This document shows positions 1 to 7,704 of a stretch of 10,165 bases of DNA, piece by piece. How positions within the stretch are numbered: position 1 is the stretch's first letter; each line of letters starts with the position of its first letter. The stretch spans positions 1 through 10,165 of the forward strand of contig QHXE01000452.1 in the NCBI GenBank assembly GCA_003222835.1, given 5' to 3'. Both the position numbers and the translations under genes were made by a program. The stretch is from Acidobacteriota bacterium. Lineage in GTDB: Bacteria; Acidobacteriota; Blastocatellia; Pyrinomonadales; Pyrinomonadaceae. The notes beneath the pieces were generated by a model, which saw only the letters and a list, made by a program, of their open reading frames with translations, did not search any database and was not told the origin of the DNA.

Positions 1-270
1 GACGAATAGCGGCCCAAAAACTGCCGCAATCTCGGCGCCAACACCATGCGAGAAAACCAGGGATCGACATTGATGCGCAGGCGACCGCCGATAGTGGTTG
101 ACGCGCCGGCGACCTGTGTCGCGGCTTCTTCGAGAGAAGTGAGCAGCGGCAACACCTGAGCATGGAATTGTCGTCCCTCCTCAGTCAGCGCCACTGAGCG
201 AGGGTTGCGATCGAAGAGCCTGACCCCGAGTCGCGTCTCGTGACGACGGATATGAGCCTGTTGTCGTAGG
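1..270 (-). pseudogene. LysR-type transcriptional regulator, partial, N-terminus degenerate
   Basis: The minus strand reads a typical LysR segment: the end of the helix-turn-helix and wing with ETRLGVRLFDRNPRSVALTE (about 239-180), then the linker helix (FHAQVLPLLTSLEEAATQV) and the start of the effector domain (GGRLRINVDPWFSRMVLAP), running off the window at position 1. LysR proteins bind DNA as tetramers and respond to a small-molecule co-inducer. Upstream of about 270 the frame stays open, but I cannot recognise the first HTH helices: the residues before ETRLG read ALRQQAHIRRH, where family members usually have something like SQQAVSAHIRRLE, so a few codons seem to be missing. No start codon with a ribosome site is convincing. 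It lies downstream of katG on the same strand. The family call is secure for the visible part; calling it broken is inference. Confidence 0.65.
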
Positions 271-583
271 GCGTGCCACTCGAGAGGATCTTGCCGTGTA
301 CTTCGAGGATCACAACGCGACGGTCTTGAGCATGGTGTACAACGAGTCCGTCGGCTGAGTGAAGCCTGATGTTGTCGCCATATCGGGAGAACTGGGCCAT
401 CGAATCAGCTCGGCCAGTGAGTCCCTTCTGGATAGACTTACCCTACATCACGCGATGGCACGATTGAACTGTCCACAAAGTGTCCCAGACTGGCGGTTCG
501 CGGAGCCGCGGACCGGGGGCCCGGGATTACCCGGCCCACTCGCGGCTGCGCGGTATAGGAACTTTAAGACCTATATTCTGAGA
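271..583. other. Intergenic stretch between LysR remnant and katG, no supported gene
   Basis: Open frames cross this stretch on both strands, but none reads like a protein family I know. The only structure seen is a GC-rich imperfect hairpin at 517-537, listed separately, and a second weak one around 494-511. Confidence 0.5.
517..537 (-). terminator. Possible katG 3' hairpin without U-tract
   Basis: About 47 bases past the katG stop, GGG-CCC-GGG, an ATTA loop, then CCC-GG-CCC form a stem with one bulged base. There is no run of T on the minus strand after it, so it would not be a classical intrinsic terminator. It may only stabilise the transcript end. Confidence 0.3.
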
Positions 584-2821
<2,238 letters not shown>

Positions 2822-2834
2822 CTAACGCCTCAGC

Positions 2835-2853
2835 ATCGATGAATCCAATCGAT
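2835..2853. promoter_or_regulatory. Paired ATCGAT palindromes upstream of katG
   Basis: Two ATCGAT hexamers at 2835-2840 and 2848-2853, 13 bp apart, sit 56-74 bp upstream of the katG start in an AT-richer stretch. Each is self-complementary, so the pair is symmetric. This could be a regulator site for katG; it does not fit the spaced ATAG/CTAT pattern of OxyR well. Chance cannot be excluded. Confidence 0.2.
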
Positions 2854-2880
2854 CCTATGATGGAAATCAATAGAGAGAAC

Positions 2881-3429
2881 CTATCGTGCGACCTCATCAG
2901 GTTTCACAGTCGTGGGCGCCAACGGCGCCTGGCCGAAATTCGCGCCATACACCGTGAGGAGACCCTCAATCTCAGTGTGGTATTCAATCGGATCGAGCAA
3001 GCACTTCCCGTGGAGGACAGGCGTGGCCATCGCTCGCGAGATTTTCTGCGAATGTTTTGGGACGGCGGTTCGCTCTCGACCATCGGATTGCGTATCCGTC
3101 TGCGCGGCGGACAAGTTTGCTGTTTTTACGAGGCACATGCGGTGATCGCTGGGACTGCGTGCAGTTTCAGTGCAGTACGCCCTCGATCGTTGGCCAGCTA
3201 TATTCCAACCTCCAGCTGAGCGTTGCGGCCCATCGGGTGTTCGAACCGGATGACGATTATTAACTCTGACGTGACATCGTCCTTGAAGGCTTCATAGCCA
3301 CGAGGCGTGCGAAAAAGACGAGCGGCGGTATGCGCGTGAGGACACTGCAAGACGGCTACGCTGGGCCTTGTTAGTCACCTCGCCTCCTGGATCCGGCAGC
3401 AGGAGGCTGTCTTTATCAGTTGTACTGGC
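2881..3429. other. Stretch without a confident gene
   Basis: An 85-codon minus-strand frame (2881-3138, ends ...KPDEVAR) and an overlapping plus-strand frame (to 3219) are both open. Neither has a Shine-Dalgarno sequence or a family I recognise. The minus frame has protein-like composition in its last 45 residues (DPIEYHTEIEGLLTVYGANF) and could be the decayed end of a gene lying upstream of katG on the same strand. From 3240 to 3429 I see only the hairpin at 3382-3407. Confidence 0.3.
3382..3412 (+). terminator. Perfect 8-bp stem-loop followed by a short T-rich tract
   Basis: GCCTCCTG at 3382-3389 and its exact complement CAGGAGGC at 3400-3407 enclose a 10-base loop, followed by TGTCTTTAT. 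This looks like a weak plus-strand intrinsic terminator. It lies just past the 3' end of the minus-strand RES gene, so it might instead work as a bidirectional barrier. No clear plus-strand gene ends here. Confidence 0.35.
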
Positions 3430-3980
3430 CTAAGTCGGCGGAACTGCAACGCCCTTATCGCGTGCCCAGGCTCGCCAATCGACTTCCTCTGACGCGACGA
3501 CCTGGGCGATTTCTTCCTCGCCGGTTTGATTCGTCAGAAAGACCATCACGTTCTCGCAGGTCCACCGAGCCGAGGGGCAATCAAACCGTCACAGTTTAGA
3601 TGCGCGACCGCTGCGCCGATCGCCTGAGTGCGCTCGTACCCGCGAGATCCAAGGCTACTCCAGTCCACCCCCAGTACAATGAGGTCCGAGCGAGCGAGAC
3701 GCAGCGATTTCCTGGTCCCCAAGCGGATCCGGTGGAGCATCGCAGGCTTTGATGGGATCGGGGTCATCTGGCCCCAATGGAAGGCGATTTCGGCAAGTGC
3801 GCCGTCAGCCTCCATGCTGGTGTAGAGCGTCGCAGTTTCGCCGGGCACCATCCAACGCCCACCACTTGCTGATGGCGCGAGTGCATTCAGGGAGAGTCGC
3901 GTTGCGCGGAAAACCTCGCCATCGAACCGGACCGGGGTGAACGCACTGAGCCTTTCCAGAAGCTCCCGATCATGATCCAC
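3430..3980 (-). pseudogene. RES-domain toxin, frameshifted near its C-terminus
   Basis: RES toxins are ADP-ribosyltransferase-like enzymes that, in the characterised cases, deplete NAD+ and arrest growth; an Xre-type antitoxin blocks them. The open frame gives 144 residues with VFRATR (R25), GGRW (R42), LYTS (Y53) and E64 in ALAEIAF, then YERTQAIGAAVAHLNCDGLIAP. It then ends in a stray RLGGPART. Shifting one base at the C4 run (3574-3577 on the plus strand) restores the expected continuation SARWTCENVMVFL...EEVDWRAWARDKG, which runs to a stop at 3430. The restored protein is about 183 residues. The lost part holds the conserved serine that gives the family the S in its name, so the short product should be inactive. 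The start is GTG at 3980, the only in-frame option before a stop; GGGAGG lies 11 bases upstream, which is long. A sequencing error in the homopolymer is the main alternative to a real mutation. Confidence 0.85.
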
Positions 3981-4016
3981 GATCGTTCATGCCTCCCTGC
4001 GGCGCTCAGTATCAGC

Positions 4017-4358
4017 TTAGATGTGCACCCCCTCGAGCAGGGGTCGGAGCATCTGCAGCACCTCATCCGTCCGTCCTGCCTTGATGAGATCGATGGGACG
4101 AGCCCCATCCAACAGCCTTTGCCGAGAGAGGAGCCACATCCGCGCCTCGTTCGGCTGATAGAGGTCAGCGAGCAAGTCCACGATGTATTCCAGATCGAGA
4201 AGCGCCCGCTCAGCTTCGGGCTGAGGAAACGCCTTACCCTGATTCCAGCGCGAGACGGTCTCCGGTCGAATCCCCAACGCATCAGCCACATCAGTGGCCT
4301 TCATCGCCCCTTTCTTTTGGAGGGTCCCGAGTTTTCTAGCAATGACATTGGCGTTCAT
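4017..4358 (-). CDS. MbcA/ParS/Xre-type antitoxin (DUF2384-like C-terminus)
   Basis: 113 residues, intact. An N-terminal Xre-like helix-turn-helix spans about residues 20-42 (ATDVADALGIRPETVSRWNQG). The C-terminal toxin-binding domain spans about 70-113, with the usual WLLSRQRLLDGARPIDLI and GRTDEVLQMLRPLLEG. Proteins of this family plug the active site of the RES toxin and repress their own operon through the HTH. The gene precedes the RES toxin with a 36-bp gap, the standard antitoxin-first order. The ATG overlaps the stop of a 30-codon leader ORF (ATGA), so translation is probably coupled; its own ribosome site is weak. An operator-like inverted repeat lies about 95 bp upstream. With the toxin frameshifted, the antitoxin may survive as an orphan able to neutralise related toxins. 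Confidence 0.9.
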   Translation of the reverse strand: MNANVIARKLGTLQKKGAMKATDVADALGIRPETVSRWNQGKAFPQPEAERALLDLEYIVDLLADLYQPNEARMWLLSRQRLLDGARPIDLIKAGRTDEVLQMLRPLLEGVHI

Positions 4359-4447
4359 AGTCCCACTCGGATGAAGAGTCCGAGCGGGTCGGCAACGGGG
4401 CGGATCACCCGCGGTTCGAGCTGAAGTCTCGACGTCTGAATCGGCAT
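4355..4447 (-). CDS. 30-residue leader ORF coupled to the antitoxin gene
   Basis: The frame is too short for routine gene calling. It begins with ATG at 4447, six bases after a consensus AAGGAG (4454-4459), and its TGA stop overlaps the antitoxin ATG as ATGA (4355-4358). It encodes MPIQTSRLQLEPRVIRPVAD followed by PLGLFIRVGL; no signal peptide or membrane segment is seen. The best ribosome site of the whole locus belongs to this ORF, not to the antitoxin. It could act as a translational feeder for the antitoxin, or be the N-terminal stub of a longer lost protein. I do not recognise a family with confidence. Confidence 0.45.
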   Translation of the reverse strand: MPIQTSRLQLEPRVIRPVADPLGLFIRVGL

Positions 4448-4450
4448 GGC

Positions 4451-4477
4451 AAACTCCTTGACACTACGATGGAGTTT
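4451..4477. promoter_or_regulatory. Inverted-repeat operator of the toxin-antitoxin locus
   Basis: AAACTCC (4451-4457) and GGAGTTT (4471-4477) are perfect complements separated by 13 bases. One arm overlaps the ribosome site of the leader ORF and the other overlaps the candidate -10 box. That is where an autorepressing Xre antitoxin would be expected to bind. The link to the antitoxin is inference. Confidence 0.45.
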
Positions 4478-4501
4478 ATACCTTACTTCATAGTTGAGCA
4501 A
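4475..4501 (-). promoter_or_regulatory. Candidate promoter of the antitoxin-toxin operon
   Basis: On the minus strand TTGCTC (4501-4496) and TATAAA (4480-4475) are separated by 15 bases. The -10 is good, but the spacing is shorter than the ideal 17. Transcription would start inside the operator, so the repeat would act as DNA rather than as an mRNA hairpin. Confidence 0.35.
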
Positions 4502-4530
4502 CATGATGACATTTCAGTAGATTTACTTTG

Positions 4531-4879
4531 TTAATCAACGACTTGCAGAGGCTTCCCCATCACCCGGCACGCACTCTTTTCCGGCCCTGTGCCCCAGCCG
4601 TCGGAGCGCGCCCGTTTCACTTTGCGAACATCCTTGGCCATCGAGTTTCGCAAGCATCCAGGGTCATATGCGGAAGGCGCCTACGCAGTCGTGTTTTTCG
4701 TGGAGGACATCCTGCAGAAAAAACCAAGCAACCCGTCCGTGCGGCGATGGGGGAGAGGGCGCACAAGTCGCCGACGTTGCCGCTAAGTCTTCAGGTCGAC
4801 GGCCGAAGGGTTGTTCGCGCGCTTATAAGCGCAACCGGCCAATACCCAGCTTCTCGGGTCCTACCGGAGGAGATTTCAC
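4531..4879. other. Upstream region of the integrase, no supported gene
   Basis: Several short plus-strand frames overlap here. One (4589-4786) contains the protein-like run GSYAEGAYAVVFFVEDILQK but has no ribosome site and an arginine-rich tail, so I do not call it. The palindrome at 4819-4832 is listed separately. No second copy of the tRNA core was found. Confidence 0.4.
4819..4832. promoter_or_regulatory. 14-bp perfect palindrome upstream of the integrase
   Basis: GCGCTTATAAGCGC is fully self-complementary and lies 47 bp before the integrase ATG. GGTT and AACC flank it asymmetrically. It contains TATAAG, a plausible -10 element, so it may be an operator over the integrase promoter. No good -35 was seen at the right spacing. 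Confidence 0.35.
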
Positions 4880-6190
4880 ATGCAGGCCTTCATTGGTGCG
4901 AGCCTCCTTTCTAGCAGTGCAGCTCAGCCGAAGAGGAAACCGTTCGAAATCTATGATCGCCGACTTCAGGGATTCACATTGCGAGTGCAATCCACGGGCG
5001 TTCGATCGTACTACGCCCGGTTCGGACGTAATCGCCGAGTAGTATTGGGCAAAGTCGGGACGCTTGCACCGGAAGAAGCGCGCGAGCGATGTCAGAAGGT
5101 CCTCGGACACTTCGCGCATGGTCGCCATCCGTTGCACGGTATTGGGGGGACAGACGCAATCACGCTCGGAATGTTCATCGCAGACACGTATACGACGTGG
5201 GTCAAAGCGAGCCGTCCACGAACGGCTGCCAACACGCTCGAGAAGCTACATCGGCTCTTTAGAACCTGGTACCCAGAACCACTCACCGCCATTACGCTTG
5301 AGCGCATCGAATCGTGGAAGGCACGACGTCTGAATGCGGGTCGCAGTGCCGCAACTGTCTTGCGCGATCTCTTCACGCTTTCAAGCGTGCTCAGGCGCGC
5401 GGTGACAGTGGGTGAACTGACAGAAAATCCGGTGAGACGCGTCGATAAGCCGCGCATCGATCGCAGAGGCAAGGTGCGCTTTCTTGATCAAGCCGAGGAA
5501 TCGCGGCTTCGGGACGCACTGAAGGCGCGCGATGAGGAAATGCAGAAATTGCGCACGGCGGCCAATGAACGGCGGCAAAAGCGGCACAAGGAGTTGCTCC
5601 CTCGGCTGACGCACTTTGGCGATCATCTGACGCCCGCCGTACTGCTATCTATGAACACGGGACTGCGGCGCGGTGAGGTTCTCAAGTTGCGTTGGGCTTG
5701 CGTGGACTTCGACCGTCGGCTCCTCACCGTCGAGGGCCGGAATGCCAAGAATCGCCAGACCCGTCATGTGCCGCTGAATGAGGAAGCCATGAGCGCGCTG
5801 CAGCGCTGGCGCGAGCAGTCAGGATCTCGGAGGCGCCTTGACGTAGCCACAGGATTTCGGACCGCGTGGGAAAAGCTGCTCAAGCGCGCAACGATCACCC
5901 GTTTTCGCTGGCACGATTTGCGCCATCACTTTGCCTCGCGCCTCGTTCAGCACGGAGTCCCGCTGAACACGGTCCGTGATCTTCTGGGTCACAGCTCAGT
6001 GGCAATGTCCCTGCGCTATGCGCACCTGGCGCCCGACCAACGGCGAGAGGCCGTGGCCAAACTCAACGAGAAGCCGCTTCTTGCGCTTACCATGCGCTTA
6101 CAGTGGGATGGCTTTCCGGCGGGGAGTCACTACCGCATTGATTCAATGGTGGAAAGGGAGGGACTCGAACCCTCGACCCCGGCATTATGA
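4880..6190 (+). CDS. Tyrosine recombinase (site-specific integrase), tRNA-targeting
   Basis: 436 residues. These enzymes cut and rejoin DNA at att sites through a 3'-phosphotyrosine link, inserting or excising an island or prophage. An arm-type DNA-binding N-terminus (about 20-75: IYDRRLQGFTLRVQSTGVRSYYARF) leads to a SAM-like core-binding domain (about 92-190). The catalytic domain follows, with R263 (TGLRRGE), K290 (NAKNRQTR), H345 and R348 (WHDLRHHFASR), H371 (LLGHSS) and nucleophile Y380 (LRYAHL), all present. A charged insertion (about 210-245) precedes motif I. ATG follows GGAGG at nine bases. The last 14 residues (MVEREGLEPSTPAL) are encoded by the complement of a tRNA-Met 3' half, typical for integrases that carry their own att core. 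The gene looks intact and active. Confidence 0.95.
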   Translation: MQAFIGASLLSSSAAQPKRKPFEIYDRRLQGFTLRVQSTGVRSYYARFGRNRRVVLGKVGTLAPEEARERCQKVLGHFAHGRHPLHGIGGTDAITLGMFIADTYTTWVKASRPRTAANTLEKLHRLFRTWYPEPLTAITLERIESWKARRLNAGRSAATVLRDLFTLSSVLRRAVTVGELTENPVRRVDKPRIDRRGKVRFLDQAEESRLRDALKARDEEMQKLRTAANERRQKRHKELLPRLTHFGDHLTPAVLLSMNTGLRRGEVLKLRWACVDFDRRLLTVEGRNAKNRQTRHVPLNEEAMSALQRWREQSGSRRRLDVATGFRTAWEKLLKRATITRFRWHDLRHHFASRLVQHGVPLNTVRDLLGHSSVAMSLRYAHLAPDQRREAVAKLNEKPLLALTMRLQWDGFPAGSHYRIDSMVEREGLEPSTPAL

Positions 6191-6191
6191 G
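6147..6191 (-). other. 3' half of tRNA-Met(CAT): putative attachment-site core
   Basis: On the minus strand one can read the anticodon loop CTCATAA (6191-6185), a 3' anticodon-stem strand TGCCG, a five-base variable loop, and a perfect T arm GAGGG-TTCGAGT-CCCTC (6174-6158). These are followed by the acceptor 3' strand CCTTTCC, discriminator A and CCA (6149-6147). The 5' half is absent: the sequence beyond 6191 cannot pair with TGCCG or with CCTTTCC. Breakage at the anticodon loop is the usual crossover point for tyrosine recombinases, so this is an att core rather than a working tRNA. It overlaps the 3' end of the integrase gene. Confidence 0.8.
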
Positions 6192-6227
6192 CAGGTGCCC
6201 GGAGTGCAGGCGACGCGCCCGGCTTGG

Positions 6228-6350
6228 TCAGCGGTCGATAACGGCCATACTTCCTTCGTTGTGACGCTCCGCTGCGGCCGGCGCGAGATTGTTCAGCCGT
6301 TCGATCTGTTCTGCACTCAGCTCGAAGTGGGCGGTTCCCGACTGGCTCAA
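6228..6350 (-). pseudogene. Aldo/keto reductase, C-terminal remnant
   Basis: The last ~40 codons before a TGA at 6228 read GTAHFELSAEQIERLNNLAP and then end in ...SMAVIDR. This matches the usual C-terminal end of NADPH-dependent aldo/keto reductases (xxFELSAEExxxLDxLAPxxG...). The TIM-barrel body, catalytic Tyr and Lys, and the cofactor-binding loop are all missing. The frame upstream runs into sequence of a different origin near 6360-6380. This is gene debris 36 bp from the att core. The family call rests on a short stretch. Confidence 0.55.
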
Positions 6351-6381
6351 TGTCGAAGCAGGCGACGATTGCTGGTCGCCC

Positions 6382-6512
6382 GTGAAGTTTTCGCAGCTCG
6401 CGCCAACGCTTGTACTGCTCGACCTTGGCCATATCAGGATCTTCGTAGTCTTGCAGCCAGAAGCGCATCCAATCCACCGTTCCACCTTGAGAGCGAGCCG
6501 TTGGGCCGGATT
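6382..6512 (-). pseudogene. S9 (prolyl oligopeptidase) family peptidase, C-terminal remnant
   Basis: The minus strand encodes VDWMRFWLQDYEDPD, then KVEQYKRWRELRKLH, a motif I know from the C-terminus of S9 alpha/beta-hydrolase peptidases, often in sphingomonad- and xanthomonad-type genomes. The preceding residues NPAQRLALKVERW (about 6512-6474) fit the same family but lie in another frame, so a base has been lost near 6475. The catalytic Ser-Asp-His region is absent. It sits directly upstream of the aldo/keto reductase tail; the two do not share a frame or family. Confidence 0.5.
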
Positions 6513-6568
6513 AGTCTTCAGAGCTAAGCTGCACCATATTTCTTCAGAGATATTTTGCACTGTTCGTA

Positions 6569-6597
6569 TTGACCGCGCCCTGACGACAGTCTATCCA
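6569..6597 (+). promoter_or_regulatory. Candidate promoter for the methyltransferase gene
   Basis: TTGACC (6569-6574), 17 bases, then TATCCA (6592-6597). The spacing is ideal and the -35 is good; the -10 is moderate. Transcription would begin about 22 bases before the GTG start. Confidence 0.35.
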
Positions 6598-6625
6598 GTT
6601 CGCTGAAGGTATTTTTAGGAGCATT

Positions 6626-7459
6626 GTGACTACTCATCACGCCCGCATCAGTCCCACCGCCAAGCTCGCCGCCTTTCTTCGCGCCGAAACCGACATCCCT
6701 TACTGCCGTCAAATCGCCGACATGTGTGATGCCGAAGAAGTTTCTCGCACGTTCGACCCCGGCTTTATTGCGAACCACCGAGCATACATAGAGCTCCGTT
6801 TCAAATCCCTGAATGCGTTTATCCATCGGCTCGGTTTCCGACAAGTGTTAGAGTTTGCCGGAGGAGTCGCGCCGCGCGGCCTTATCCTTTCAGAAGACCC
6901 GTCAATGCTGATCGTCGAAACCGATCTTCCGGAATTACTTGAGGAGAAGCGATTGATCGTCAAGGCACTCATTCCGCTTTCTGAAAGAACTAATTACCAT
7001 CTGCATTCCGCAAACGTGCTACAGAGCGAAGAAGTCTGGAATGCAGCCGGATTGTTCGAGCGAGAACCGATAACGGTCGTACATGAAGGACTGCTTCAAT
7101 TCCTCACCCCGTCTGAACGGAAGCAGTTCGCGGGAAATATCCGCAGTCTCCTAAAAGTCTTTGGTGGCGCGTGGATCACGTCCGACGTAGTGATCCGGGA
7201 GTCGTTTGAGCGCTTCTATCCCGAAACGAAGCAAGCAAGCACGTTGAAACGGGTGACTGAAGTGACGGGACGCAGCATTGCGGAAGACGCCTTCATTGAC
7301 TGGGAAGCTGCAACTTCTTTCTTCAAGGAAGAGGGCTTCGCAGTCGAACGGTTCAAGCAGATCGACTTCGTGCCGGAAATGCGGAGTCGTGTCTTCGAGC
7401 CACAGGTGTTGGAGCGCATCGAATATGAAGAAGTCTGGGTGATGCGCCTCATAAATTAG
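6626..7459 (+). CDS. Class I SAM-dependent methyltransferase, leucine carboxyl methyltransferase/TcmP-like
   Basis: 277 residues, no signal peptide, presumably cytoplasmic. The fold is a Rossmann-type SAM-binding domain. Motif I is the family form VLEFAGGVAPRGL (74-86). The acidic end of strand 2 is ETDLPE (98-103), which should bind the SAM ribose. HLHSANV (125-131) fits the next loop, and VVHEGLLQFLTPSE (151-164) is the LCM signature between motif IV and the following helix. Such enzymes in bacteria often methylate carboxyl or hydroxyl groups of small molecules and secondary metabolites; the substrate here is unknown. Start GTG follows AGGAG at four bases. It stands alone, reads away from the gene debris, and is visibly less GC-rich than its neighbours, which suggests separate acquisition. 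It is the only intact metabolic gene in the accessory part. Confidence 0.85.
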   Translation: MTTHHARISPTAKLAAFLRAETDIPYCRQIADMCDAEEVSRTFDPGFIANHRAYIELRFKSLNAFIHRLGFRQVLEFAGGVAPRGLILSEDPSMLIVETDLPELLEEKRLIVKALIPLSERTNYHLHSANVLQSEEVWNAAGLFEREPITVVHEGLLQFLTPSERKQFAGNIRSLLKVFGGAWITSDVVIRESFERFYPETKQASTLKRVTEVTGRSIAEDAFIDWEAATSFFKEEGFAVERFKQIDFVPEMRSRVFEPQVLERIEYEEVWVMRLIN

Positions 7460-7588
7460 TTCAACGTCCTCTATGTTGCGCCCATCAGCCATTAGGTCAA
7501 GGTGGTCCCCTGCCCTGAAAAATTCGCGACTGATGTCCGCGCTTTGGTCTGAACCATCCGGGATCCTCATTCACCACGCTCAGTAACC
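7460..7588. other. Short spacer between the methyltransferase gene and the IS21 element
   Basis: No gene, terminator or clear repeat is seen. The element's target duplication should end at 7588, but its other copy is outside the window, so it cannot be read here. Confidence 0.4.
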
Positions 7589-7594
7589 TGCGGA

Positions 7595-7662
7595 TTCCAC
7601 GCATGCCGGCCGGGGATTCCAGCCGATGCCGGTCCAGCGTTCCATGTGATGCCGGTCCGGGT
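7595..7662. repeat. Three ~23-bp direct repeats at the IS21 end
   Basis: The core ATGCCGGYC recurs at 7603, 7626 and 7649, exactly 23 bp apart, each preceded by TTCCA (7595, 7617, 7640). Such arrays of subterminal repeats are the binding sites of the IstA transposase in this family. Confidence 0.8.
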
Positions 7663-7704
7663 GTGAGCAGGACGTTGATACTTTGGTTGAGCTCCTGATC
7701 TTCG

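Noticed and set aside
2855..2873. OxyR-type site upstream of katG (CTAT...ATAG)
   Set aside because: The elements are 11 bases apart and the other two tetranucleotides of the OxyR pattern are missing at the expected spacing.
6130..6240. A complete tRNA gene overlapping the integrase end
   Set aside because: Only the anticodon loop to CCA is present; no D arm, no 5' acceptor strand GGAAAGG and no 5' anticodon-stem partner can be found beyond 6191.
6524..6844. Minus-strand 106-codon frame overlapping the methyltransferase start
   Set aside because: It is mostly antisense to the methyltransferase, lacks a ribosome site and matches no family; the methyltransferase motifs are clear on the other strand.
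7594..7662. CRISPR-like array
   Set aside because: The three repeats are directly abutting with no spacers, and they fit the subterminal repeats of an IS21 element; no cas genes are present.
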